Assembly (NCBI RefSeq): GCF_003286085.1
Contig: NW_020825289.1
Span: 6,882,001-6,946,000 of the forward strand
Reading direction: 5' to 3'
DNA: 64,000 nucleotides
Origin: Drosophila persimilis
Taxonomy: Eukaryota; Arthropoda; Insecta; Diptera; Drosophilidae
Under the pieces are notes generated by a model. The model saw nothing but the letters and a program-made list of their open reading frames with translations, did not search any database and had not been told where the DNA came from. The position numbers and the translations under genes are program-made. Positions 12,080 to 25,200 of this stretch are shown one piece after another. Each line of letters begins with the position of its first letter. Within the stretch, counting starts at the first letter, position 1.

Positions 12080-13790
12080 AATCTCCCCCTCCACACTGCC
12101 ATCAATTTGTCAATGTGTCACATGCGAGGGGAGCGGTCTATGATCAGCCGAAAGGAAATTTTCGAGCATTGATTTAATTAATTTATGTTATCCTGGCGGC
12201 CCTGGCAACAGCCGACAAACGCTAGACGCTTGCCACACGTGGTGTGGCAACTCTGGCCAGCAGTATCAGCATCCCATTCAACAGGTCTGTCCGCCAGCTT
12301 CCGTGCGAGGGACGAACAAAGCTTTCGGCAAAAGCTCGGATAAAGGCATGAATGAAAAGCGTCGTTTTACAACCGGCCGAACGACGATTTGTTCTCGGCC
12401 CAGTTCGGTGGCTGCTGCTGCTGCAGGCTGGGCTCTATTTTCTCATTGCCCCGCTAACCAGGCACTTGAACGCACACGGCGTGGACTCCGCAATATAAGA
12501 ATCTACATCGACATCCACATTGGGATCTCGGGATCGTCTTCGTTCCGTTCCGTTCCGTTTTGTGCGCGGTTCCATTCAAAAAGGGGCGAATCATCATTTC
12601 ATTTGAATTTTTATTCAATAAAAAAGTGCACAAAAAGAAATTCATAATAAAAAAATAAGAATAATAATAAAACGAATCCTAAAGCTACAAATGTAAATGG
12701 TACCCATTCCACAATACCCCCCTCCCAGTGCGGAGCGATTCTGTGTGTGTTTGTGAGTGTGGAAATATGCAAAGATTGGCGCAAGTTGCGAGGCGTAAAA
12801 ATATTCAAATTTCATGTTGAAATTACTGCACGCATTTTTAAATAATCCAATGCCAGCGGAAAAAGTGTACAAGTAATCGGGAAGCAGGCAGCGGCTCTCA
12901 AATACGGCATATAACGAAGCGCGACCCACGAGGCATCTGCTAATAGGATTACGCATCACCTCCGGTCCCGACAGTTGTCCGGATTAGCACCAACAACAAC
13001 CGCAACAGCCAGAGTATCCGCCAAGTCCCTTCTTGAACAGAGGAAACAGATTAAAAGGTATTCTACCCCTCACATAATTGGCTATTCGTGGAAGTGCACC
13101 CAAATTCTTAATCTTGCTGCCACCACATGGCGTATGCGTGATTTCCCCATTGAACAACCTGTCCGTACGAGTATCTCCGGCTAATTGTTAACTATAGTCA
13201 TAGGACACATACAAACGTATTAATAACCAACTTGGTCCCATATTAATTGGCATCCGCCATCAGTGGGCCAGGGGGAGTCCACCTCTCAGGAGGAGCTCCA
13301 TAAACTCCATAAATATCACATTTTATTAAACAAAACCCGAATCCATTTGCGTTATTGCGTTTACGTGCACGAATGTTAATTGAAGCAGCTCGCCTTTTCA
13401 GGAGGGTGCCAGGTAGATCCCCCCACAGCACCACCTCTGCACCACCTCCACACCACATCCCAGGTTATGGCCAGCAAACCACCAAAACAGATTAGATAAG
13501 TCGACTGCGATGGTGGCTCGAGTTATTAGCGAACAAAGGGGGGATGTTGATGACGAGTCAAGTGGCAATGGGAGCGTGTGGGTGGATTGGAGGCATGGTA
13601 GAGGATGGCATGGGGCGTCCAAGGGGGCGCATCATACTATATGTGGAGAAATGAATATTCATAATGAGGCGCCAGTTACACATTTCCCGTCGAAGCATGA
13701 AAAGCAAATTACGCACAAAATAATTGACATTAGCATATTTTGTGCATGCTGTTCGAGCGTGTGTATCTCTCTGTCTCCCTCTTCTTTCTT

Positions 13791-13810
13791 GTGTGTGTGT
13801 GTGTGTGTGT
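13791..13810. repeat. GT dinucleotide repeat
   Basis: Ten perfect GT units. Confidence 0.9.
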
Positions 13811-16269
13811 TAAATGTTTCCTGGATATCCTTTGAGAAAATGGCTTTCAATTTAAAGAGCCCTGTGTTCCGTTCCTCTCCGTATTTTGATTGAACTTGAA
13901 AGTCTCCGTGCATACCCACCCCCCCCCCCCACGTCGTATACGTGATGTGTCTAAGCGGATTAAAGCCAGATAGAATAGTGGTTGAGTGGGGTGCATTGGT
14001 GCTATGGCAGTATTTTATATTAAATAAACATTCGTTCTAGCATAGCTCTGCGGGAAGTTCTAATTGATGCCTCCAGCTGGGCTTCCCCCAGCACTTGTTT
14101 TTTTCATCTCTCGACAGCCGACGAACGGAAATGGGAAAAAGAAGAGCAGGAAAATTTGTTTTCAATATGGACATGTGTTTACTTATTTATGCCTCTCCAC
14201 GGACAGTACGAGTATTCCCCTGCAGTGTTCCTTCGTTTGGGTTCCCGGGCACCCACTTGGACAATCATAATCCCCCTAACTGAGGCAAGTGTAAACGATT
14301 CCTTGGGGGCATAAACATCACACGCTAACTCGCTGCCTCTTTGCTTCACAGCCCCACTTAATCATTACAAATGAGCCTCACACACACACACAGACACACT
14401 CTGCAACACACGCACACTCCCACAACCGCACAGTGGGCCACATTTATGGCTCGTTAGCAATTCGAGTTGCGGCAAAAGAAAGGGGAAAGGAGGCAAACGC
14501 GGGAGCGTGTGGCCAGCGCGGTTTGTGACTCTTAGCGGGCGTGGGGTATGGTGGCCATTCAAGAGTTAATTGCCAAGATTTTTGCTGCAAGCATCTGGTT
14601 GCCCTTCTTAAATGGTTTCATGGTCAAAAGGGGAAGATGTAAACATTGAAAGTGGCTGGATAAATGTTAAAGGAGGAGCAGAACGGACCTCCTGCCACCT
14701 GCCTCCTTCTACATTTTATCAAAGTCAAGTCTTATCTTGAACGAAAAATGCTTGCAGCTGAAGTTGATAAATGGATTTAGTTCGATTTTATAGCTAAAAA
14801 TCGATGCGACCATTTGAATCTCTCTGAACTGAAACCAATTTCGGAGTCGATTCGAGCCAAGACAATGGACCAGTTCGGTCAAAGACCCTCTCTTACCCCT
14901 GTAAGACCTGACGCATCGAGGGCAACCCCTCACCGTTTGCTTCGCCAAAAAAACCAAAATTGCACTTAAAATTGAATGCCTTGGCAGAAGAGCGTGCAAC
15001 CCAGAGATAATCTATAGCATAAAATCACGCGACAGTATACGCTACTGCGGCTGCCTCCAGCCAGACAAAGGACAGGACAAAGGATCAACTGCAATTTGGG
15101 TATTTCTCTGTCTGTGTTTGAGAGCGTGGTGGCTTGTGGTGTGAGTGCTGCTGATGCCCCGTCCTTTGTGGCAGCCCCTCGAGTGGAAATGACATCAAGA
15201 AATTCGCATTGGTGCTTCATTTTCGCGCTCGTTTTGATTATCAGCCATTGCATTTGCATTTCCATTTTCAGACCTCCAAGTGACTCACAGACTCACTGCA
15301 ACTGTTTAGCTATAGATGCATACTATATATAGATATTTGTATGGATGTGCATATATATCTATCTATCTATGTATATGTGCAGACATTTTTTGGTCATTTG
15401 GCAGCTTGTATTTATCATTAGCTCCGGCGATGCTGCTGGCATATGAAAGGGAATTGTTTATTTGGGGTTTCCTATCGGAAGAGAGATTCAGACAGAGATG
15501 GAGCCATAGCCATTCAAACTGTTGGAAAGCTGATACTTTCATGACAGGATTCATCCTCAAACTTCCCGCTTGATTGAAGGGAAACCACATTGGGTTTGGA
15601 TGGAAACCCATCCGAGAGTTTCTGCCACTTAATCAAAGTTTAATTTGCCGGCAAATGTGAAATAGTTTCCTGATTACCTGCCAGGAAAGTTGGGGATCCA
15701 AAGAGTTTTAAGAGCACACCACAGCTCACTGCTCACAAACCCCATTCTGCCACAAGCAGGAATTTGCTCGTGAAATTTTCTGTTGCCTACCTTAAGGGGC
15801 ACTTAAAAATGTCGAACCACAGAATGTTTTGTAAGCCAACAGTTTTATATTTAATTGCTTAATTACTGCTGCAGCTCCCCACCCCCTATAACATCCCTCC
15901 CTTCGTTCCTTCACTCTTCTCACTAAGCGGCTGCCGTTTATGCTTACGTCTCTCAAACTGTTTTATGACCCTGCGGCAAGGAGTCTTTATGACTGCCTCG
16001 AGTCCTCCTCTGCGGTGCAGCTGGCAGGCGGGTGCCAAACCAGAATTGCTGTCAAGCGGGCGTTTAGCCACTTCAGCCACCAACAACTTTAACTTCAACT
16101 TAAAGCTGAAGTTGAATTCAAGTTGAATACAAAACTTTTCATCCTTATATTATGTATGCTTTCCGCTTTTCTACAAACTACATTCCCGTGCAGACTTCGA
16201 CCTTGGTCTTCATCATGCGAATGTGTTCGTGCCCTGCGTAGTCGCATTCCATCCCTTGACAGCTCAACA

Positions 16270-19200
16270 ATGTGGACCTACATGATGGCTGCCGCCCGCG
16301 GAGATCGGGTTAACTCAATGATGTCCACCAGAAGACGCCCCGAAACCGAATCCCCAAAATACGGATACAAGTAAGTTTATACATCGAGAGAATGACTACT
16401 GTACTTATATGCATCGAAGCCTCTCCTCCCGCCCCATGTACCGCACCACCCGCTTCGTGGGACCCGCCTCCTCAGCGCCCGCCCAGTTGCAGCTGCCCCA
16501 TCAATCGCACCACCAGCAGCCAGGGGCGTTGCCGGTCCCACCTCCACTCGAAGAGATTAGCGGTGGCTTGTTCGCTCCGTTTGCGCCAACCGCAGCGATT
16601 TCTGTCGAACAGGCAGCCAGCTCGATTCCCTTGGGAGCGGAAGCCGAGGAGCGCCTGGAGGTGCATCAACTTCATTATCCACGCAGAAGTTGGCAAAGAA
16701 CCCATCGCCATAGAAATCAGGTTGAGGTGGATGACGACGAGGATGACGACGAGGATGATGATGATTTCGGTGGGGCCGATGGTGAGGACAACCAAGAGGA
16801 AGTCATTGCTCCGGCTGACCTGCAGCAGCATCGCCACAAGCACCACCAGCTGCAGAACCATCGTCACCAACGACAACAGCAGCAGCACCAGCAGCACTCC
16901 AGTGATCCCAGCTACGTGGAAAACGGCAGAAAGCTGATACAGGTAGGAAAAAAAGAAGAAAATGCACATCATTTTTCCATCATGGCCATCGTGGCGTACA
17001 TATAATTTGATTGGAGCTGCAGATAACCGATAGCACAGAGCTGATAACTGATAAACGATAGCCCCTCCAACCCATAACCGATACATTATGGCCGCCATTG
17101 CTCTGGGCCAGCATTCAATTATGTGGAAATCTAATTAAGTAATTGCTTTAATTGATTGACTCCACTGCTGCCTGCAGGAATTGGCCTAGTTTCTGGCCAT
17201 GCTCCATGCTCCATGCTTCATGCCCCATGCCCAATGCCCGTACCCCCACGGTCTGTCTCTTGTCACTCCAGGCAAATGCAAATGAACTGAGAAAACCTTC
17301 ATAAACTTGACCTTGCCGATAATCGCGTTTTAATTACTTCCTCTATTGTCACGTAGCCCAGGCATCGCCATCGCCCCAAGCAGTCGTCGACCGACACCGC
17401 CCGTCGCCAGTTGAATGCCATTTTCGGTTACCCGCAGATATTTTTATTAGCACGTGTCAATCGACTTAAAACACAGCCGAAAAAAATAGGAGAGGGAAAG
17501 ACAAGAAAAGGCAGCACAATGGTTTCAAAGGAGAGGGGATTTATTCAAGGGGTTCGCTAAACAAAAACCTGAATACTCTAACAAAGAGCAGTTAAAGAAA
17601 GTATAAAGATAAATATGGGTATAGAAGAGGTACAGTTCGGTATCGCAATAAGGGGCAGCTGCTTTGAAGTTTAGGATCTTTAGATGGTTGGATAAACTAT
17701 CTATAATCTTTGGGGTGTACTATCGTAACTTTCTCAAGTTCAAAACTATAGAAGCGTTATTGCAAAATCATAACTTTTTCTTTATTTGGATTGAGGCAAT
17801 TTAGAAAATTAAAGACTCTTTGGGGTTGGCTTGTTATATAAGAAAACTTTTTATGGTTTCGCAAACTTTCACTAGCCAACAAAACACAAGGAAATCCTCT
17901 GTTTTATGTTTACAGTCGTGAAGCTCTATAGAATATACGCTAATAGATTAAAGGTTCTTCTTTTGAAGGATTTATGGCTTAACTTCAGTTAAAATCCCAG
18001 CAGGATACCGACTTTTTCTTACGGTTAACCGAAAACTCACCCATCTTTAATCTTGTGTTTCCCCTTCTTCAAATCAAACAACTTATCTTTGCTGCAGTTT
18101 GCGCTTCCTCTGCCATCCTCATCAGAAAGCTCTTGGTGTGTACCAGGCCCATGTCCTATCGAGGATAATTGCATTACTTGGGTTTCCTTGTAAGTACGGG
18201 AAAGGAAACAAGGCACTCCGATCCGTGCCGGGCACTTCCTTTGACCCGCAGGGCTATAAATAAGTGAGTGTGTATTTTGGTCGAATGGCCAGTTTGCGAG
18301 AGCAGGAGGAGTCGCTGACGGGGCTCCAAGATGGGGGAGATTCGACAGTTGGCTCTGAGCAGCTGCTGCTCACAAGAGCACAAAGGAGCAGGAGCGCGCA
18401 ACGGGTAGCAGGCGAAGCCAAGGACGACAACCAATATGACAGATAAGAGAGTCGATTCCAGTACCAGGTCCGCAAAGTATATGAAACGAGGAACCGTCAG
18501 CAGTAGCAGTAGCAGTGGCAGTAGTAGAAACAGAAGCTGAAACAGAAACAGACACAGAAACTGTTTCAATGTCATTTCATAAATGGCCCGATAGGAAAAG
18601 CAACAGCAATGCCAATGCCAATACCAATACCACCAGCAACGGAAAAACGCAATGAAATAAATAAAAATGAAAATGGAAAGCCCTCAAAGCCTTTTCCCTG
18701 TGTCTGCCCGCATGGACGCTGTCGACCAAATATTGGCTTGGCTCGACTCTGCCTGTTCTGTGGTTGTTGTTAATGCTTTTGAGGTGTGTTTCCAGTGTTT
18801 GGCCAGCAGGAGAGCTGAAAGAGCTGAGAGAGCAAGGCAAACTGAGGTAAGAAAAACCCCAAACTGCCGTCATTGTGGTTACATAAAGGTCCATTACTCA
18901 AAACGGACAGCCAGGACAGTTGGTGGCAGACAGGGCGGAGGAACTTTATAGAATTGGCATTGAAAATATGACAAGTCTCGTGCCAATCTAAAATAGTTAC
19001 AAGTTCTTGAAGTTGAACAGCCTCGACCACCCTGTCATCTAGTCAGGCAGCGCCATTAAACCGATTAATGAACTCTATTTGCCTCGCCATACCTACCGCT
19101 CCCCCGCAGATGTAAGTACGGGTATGTACATGGATGTTGGCTCAATTGTTCAACCATCCATTGGCATGATGATGGCCGAGTATTGTAGCGGGTGTGCAAT

Positions 19201-22200
19201 TTGAGAAGGCGGCAAGACACTCAACACGATGATGGCACACAGGGCGGCAGGGCGACATGGGACAGAGACAAAGAGTGGGACGGGACGGACCTCCAGAACA
19301 AACAGCAAAAGTGCGGGGAGCCCTCTCTCTCTGTGTCTGTCTGTCCGTTGGTTCTCCGGGACATTCCGCTTAGTCAAATTTTTTTTGCGCCATCGACAGT
19401 TGGGAAAAAACGCGTTCGCAGTCGGCAGCTTAGCTCTCCAGCAAGTAACTCTCCAGCAATACATAAAATACAAGAAAATAGACTGAAAAAAATAGAGGAT
19501 AATTTATAATATAATATTATAAAATGTCAAACTCGTCAGCTAATGCGTTCGGTAAACAATCGAAAACAAGGCTTAAAAATTGAAGCAACAACAAGAACAG
19601 GAACGGGGACAATCGACAAGTGGATTTCCATATTGATGAGGGTCTCTCATCCATAGCGGAGGGCAACTGTAAAACAAAGGAGCGGACAGAACACAGCCAG
19701 AACAAACCAGTACAAAGCAGAACAAAGCAGTACAGATCAGTACAGTCAGGAGTTTCGTGCGGGAGAGGGAGACAACCGCATTAGTCAGTTTATTAAACAA
19801 GACTCGTTATCGTTTTTTCTCTCCTCTCCTCGCTCCACCCCACCCTCGACAGGCATCAGAGTTTATGGCCATTCAATCTGCACCGCAATTTGCATAATTT
19901 CCCACGTTCCCATCCAAATCACAATCAAATAAATAACAAACTACCCAAACCATTGGAGCAGTCCGAGTAGTTTGTTTTTCGCCCATTGCGAGTATCAATA
20001 ACCAATAAGTGATAACGTGAAAGGGTAAACCTTCGAATCAATCGAGTGATAAGATACTAAAAGTTTTTCTTCGTCCATTAGAATGTTTTTCCCCTAAAGT
20101 AACAATCAATATTTGAAAGGGGATCCATGTGGCCAAACGGCTTTTTCTGGTTTAATGGAACAGCAGTCCTCGATATCCCTACCCGCCTATATCTGCTTAC
20201 CAATACTGTTTGAACGATAAACGCTTTCATGGCGTCAGCTTACAACTTTTTAAGAGTTCATTCCCTCAATTAGAGTCCAGGTACCAAAAAGTCCACCAAT
20301 AACGTCCACAAATACCAGTAATCATGCGATTTGGTATTTTTCAACTGATTTTTACGGTCCAAAAGCCGCTTAGTGTTTACTTCTTAAAAATATACTATCA
20401 AATTTCCAGAAGTCTTCAAAAATTTATGAAATTCCACGTACACACATGCACACAACAATAATACAATAATAATAATCCGCATATTGCGGTGAGGAGGATA
20501 CATAGGTATATTTTTCAAAGAACTTTAAATGCAGGCCGATTGCACTGTTCAAATCGAGGATACTAGAACCGCTTGCCCGACTAGGGGATGTTCCCCTTAT
20601 TCTTAGATCCAAATCAAATCTTTAATCTAATTTTTATTAAAGTAATGGCTATGCGAAGGTACCAACTCCAGATTTTGAAAATTCAGAGGCTCCGCAGCTA
20701 CCTTTCTGTTCTGTTTTTTTTATGCGAGCAGCATAACAAAACGCACGCATGCAATAAACACCGCTATGAAAACGCTTGATTTGCTTAGCATAATGTTGAC
20801 TGAGCTCTAAGCCCCGCCTCAATCATCCCACCCCTTTGGGGGACCGGACCTAACGGACTCGCAATTATGGAAATGATTGTGCAGCTCCAGCGCGGCCTTT
20901 GTGCCGTGAATGCCAATCAGGGCGGCCTGGTGATGGTGATTTTGATGATAATGCCGTTGGTGGTTCCCTGGGTCAGTGTTTCAATTTCGATTTCACAAAA
21001 TATACCTCTCGAATTTCGCGCAACCTTGCAATTGGCCAACTGTTGCCATGACTCGGCGATGAGCTCATCGGAAACTAAAATCCAAATGTATTGAGCAGCA
21101 AGGAAATCTGTATATCACTTTGCCAGTTTGTCAATTCCATTGCAATTGATTTATTCAAAAGTGCGTTTAGTTTTTCTCATTATTTACGCCCGGTGCGGGT
21201 AGAGGTACTGGTACAGCCTTTCAACTTAATGAAAATGATGGCCCAAACAATTAAAAAACATTTAGATAGAATGTCAAAGCAACGACAGCGTCATCAATCT
21301 TGTCAAAATGGCCAAAGGCACACCACCACCCGCCACACAGGTCGTCGGGTCGGTTCCAAGTGCGTGGTCAATGAAGGACCAAAGTCGCCTGAGACATCAT
21401 TGTACTGTTACTGTTGTTTGCGGCTTTTAATTAATTAAAACGCGGCATAGCGTTGTGGCAATGCAAATTAAGAAAATTGCAAAACAGCATTCCGTATTGA
21501 CAACACAAGCGATGCGGCTTCGGGGCGTCGAAGCTTTGATACCCTTAGTGTTATTATGGGAGCTACATATGTACATGATATAGTCGTCTGATTTGGATTC
21601 TGGTAACAATTTATTGTAAAAGTAACCTAGATTATGTTCAAATGAAAAAAAAAATGATGTAGTCTTGTAGTCCATAGACTTGTTCCCAGGCGGTAATTCC
21701 AATTTTGTTTTGTTTTTAATTTATATTCTTATTGATTCCGATTTTTGGATCCCCCTCATAGTCAACATACCCTCTGCAGGAGGGGTATAGCCACGCTGTT
21801 GGCTGTTCTGTATGCCTGTCGTGGTTCGGTTCGGCTAATGTCGATGTCAACGTCGCTGCCCGCGGCGCTGCCTTGCCTTCAATGGCAACCAGCGAGTTGG
21901 CAGTCAGGCGGTTAGGCGGACGGACGGGCGGCAGTTGTACAGTATTAAAAAATAGCTTGACGTCGATATGCGCATGCGCGCAGCTTCTGCCCAAAAACTA
22001 ACGGCTTTAATGGCTGTTTTCACTGTTATCAACGTTGTTTTTGTTGTTGCTTTAGGCTAAATTTGGAGAACAATCAAAGTGGAAGTGCTGAAAGTGGAAG
22101 TACTAGAAGGGGAAGTACTAAAAGTGGAAGTGAATTGTGATAAAATACAACGAAGAAGAAAGAGAAGGCGCAGACGAAGACGAAGAAGAGGAGGCTCCCG

Positions 22201-25200
22201 CTATTTGTATGCGACATTTCAAAGTCAAAGCCATGGTGCAATCATTGGATATAGCAGCCATAACGGGCCAGCAAACAGATGCGGTAAATCAGCATGAAAA
22301 TACGTGTGTGTGTGTGTTTATGTGTATGTAAAAATGATTACACTGAGAGAAAAGAAGCAACAAGTGTGCAGAAATCGAAAAAAAGGACTGGAATCAAATA
22401 TTCTCAAGAATATTATCCCAAAGAAATACAGTAAAATATCTCTTAGAGGGCAGTTTCGTTAGGCACTGACATAGTTTACTTCCTTTATCTATTTACGACA
22501 CATACAAATGTATGTATATCCCTTTTTGAGCGACAAACTCGATGTATTGTCCCAATCTTCGTAATCGTATTCCATTCCCTATACACTCTGCTAGCGCCAT
22601 GGCTGTCCGGCTTCTAGACGTTTAAATACTGAAACGTGACAAAAATAAATATAATTCCAAATATTGTTCATTAAAGACTTTTGTTGCCTTACAACGGCTT
22701 GAGGCATTGAATTTTCAATTTCGTTAATATTCCGACGCTCGTTTCCCTCAGTGTATGTTAACATGTAATGTCTTTTATTGTGTGTGTGCGACGAGTATGT
22801 GACCTTCGGGTTAGAACATAGACACACAGCGGGAGGCGTGGCATTGCATTGTCATTTGCCATTGCTCTGGGCCAACGCGGCGTATGAGTCATATTTTTTT
22901 GCGCTCCATCCTTTTTTCGCGTTGGAAGAGTGAAAGAGATGGTTTAATGGATTAACCGCTTCCAGCGTCTGATAAGCATTTATTAGCCTGTCAAGCACAT
23001 CCCTTTAATGCCCGCAAGCCCAAGAGCTGTGTGTGTGAAGTGGTATAAATTCAGCGATGGGTTTTCCATAGAATATTCGCATCATAATCGTTTGGCTACT
23101 TTTCGACTGCAATCGTAATGGAAATCCGGTGGCTCCCCTTAAAGACTATACATGAAGATGTTTGGTGTTCCGTCTCCTTTGTCTGCGTCATTCCCTTGGC
23201 CACAAATGTTGGCAGACATAACAAAATTTAAGCACAAAACTTGGAAGCTGTCCAACTTTTAATGCGGTTAAAAGAGAGCCACCAAAGCGCTATATACCCA
23301 GCACGAAAGCGTTTCAATTAGGCAGCAACCGTATAAACTTTCTTTAACTTTCGTTTTCATTCCTCCCCCGAACAGGAGCCCAGCAAACAGAGCAAACCGT
23401 CGGCTTTGAGGCGAACCCTGCAGGCGTTGCGGCAACGTCTGACCAAACGGAATCGACCAAAGCCACCCGACTGGTTCCTGGAGAAGTTCTCGAATGCCAC
23501 CAACACGGACAAGATTGGCAAGGGCTGTCCCATGATGGACGATGCGGCCCTCTCCAGCGAAATTCGAGGCAGCAGTGCCCTTTGCAACCGTCTCTCCGTG
23601 GACCCCACACTCCAGTCCCATTACAGGGTAAGTAAGCCCAACTGTAACTCAAATACAAACTCAAATTGCATCTGCAACTGCATCTACAGTGGCTGGCTGT
23701 GGTCTCGCTGGCCGTGCTCTACAACATCATATTCGTAATGGGTCGTGCCGTCTTCTGGGAGATCAATAAGAGTGCTCCTGCGGTTTGGTACACTCTGGAT
23801 TATCTCTGCGATTTCATCTATCTGCTGGATACGCTTGTTCACATGCACGAGGGTAAGTTAACTGACATCTCTCCGTGCATTGTACCTGTAGCCGCCCTGT
23901 GTGTGCCACTGTGCGTGTTTGAGATTTAACTATGCAAATGAGACCCAGACCAAGCGAATCACTCGCTTTAAGCCGCCTCAGACAATGGCAATGGCAATGC
24001 TGTCGGCAAAGCCATTTGCCACGCATACGAAACCCATTTCAGTGCCACATACCCGGTACGTGTGTGTGCGTGGCAGGGCGGGGGCGTGGTTGAGTTGCCA
24101 AATGCAGGGATAAGCCAACCTTGACATTTTCCACAATGGCAACAAACGGTCTGATACCCTGCAGTGGAGAGCCAGCCATGAGGATATCATAAATTAGGAA
24201 AGAGGAATGTGAAATTTTCAGATCTGACAGCGTTAAGAATATTCAAGGGGATGAAGCGAAGTTTCTTTGATTGTTACATATGTAAATGGATAATAGGGAA
24301 CCTTGAAAGTTCTTACACATGGATTGGGGTATCGAAATGCAGACTGGAACTAGAAATACACTCAAAAATATCTGAAAATAGTATTTTGCTGTCAAACATT
24401 TATAAATTAGAAGACACACTGGGCGTTAGAATGCGCCACAGTCCACCGCAATCAATTTCAAATCTCCAAATCCGTATTAGTCGTATCTTAAGCACAAAGG
24501 AAATCTATAAGGCCATCTATCATGCCAGAAGTTCGGGCTTCCGAAACATTAATCCCGAATAGCCTTGGGCTTATCCCAGGGTATCCCCACTTCGTACAAT
24601 TAAGGTACAGAAGCATGGCTTATAAGCCCAGGGAACTGTAAAATATGCCACTGCATTAAGCTAGCAAAAGGCACACAACTGAAACAAAAGAGGAACCGCC
24701 AGTGGCGCTGGAATGTAGGAGAGGGGCGCATCTCAAAGCCTTAACCTTAAACTATTGTCTGCCTTGTCTACCGCAGGATTTCTGGACCAGGGTCTGCTCG
24801 TACGGGATGCCTTCCGGCTGCGAAGAAACTACTTCCACACGAAAGGCTGGTACCTGGACGTGCTCTCGATGATGCCCACGGATTTGGCGTACATCTGGTG
24901 GCCGCCGGAGACTTGCAGCAGCTTGTACCTGCCGTGTCCGGTGATTGTGCGACTGAATCGTCTGCTGCGCATCAACCGGCTCTGGGAGTGGTTCGACCGA
25001 ACGGAGACGGCCACCGGCTATCCGAATGCCTTCCGAATCTGCAAGGTGGTGCTGGCCATCCTGGTGCTGATCCACTGGAACGCCTGCATGTACTTTGCCA
25101 TCAGCTACGAGATTGGCTTCAGCTCAGACTCGTGGGTCTATAATCTGAATGGCACGAGGAACAACACACTGCAGCGGCAGTACATCTACAGCTTCTACTG

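Larger units (their letters stand above)
9990..16193. other. Gene-free region upstream of the CNG channel
   Basis: About 6.2 kb with no reading frame that looks coding on either strand. It holds microsatellites (CATA, GT), short GGACCA-type repeats near 12037-12079 and a C-run near 13919. Untranslated 5' exons and enhancers of the downstream channel gene are likely here but cannot be fixed from sequence alone. Confidence 0.5.

Noticed and set aside
12970-13058. Upstream coding exon for the CNG channel
   Set aside because: Open and in a compatible phase, but it has no ATG before an upstream stop. At best an untranslated exon.
22056-22331. Possible extra exon in the CNG intron with Ser-Gly or Arg/Glu-rich reading
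   Set aside because: A TTTAG acceptor is present, but the preceding exon ends in phase 0 and that frame meets a stop after 11 codons. The other frames are low-complexity products of the 15-bp repeat.
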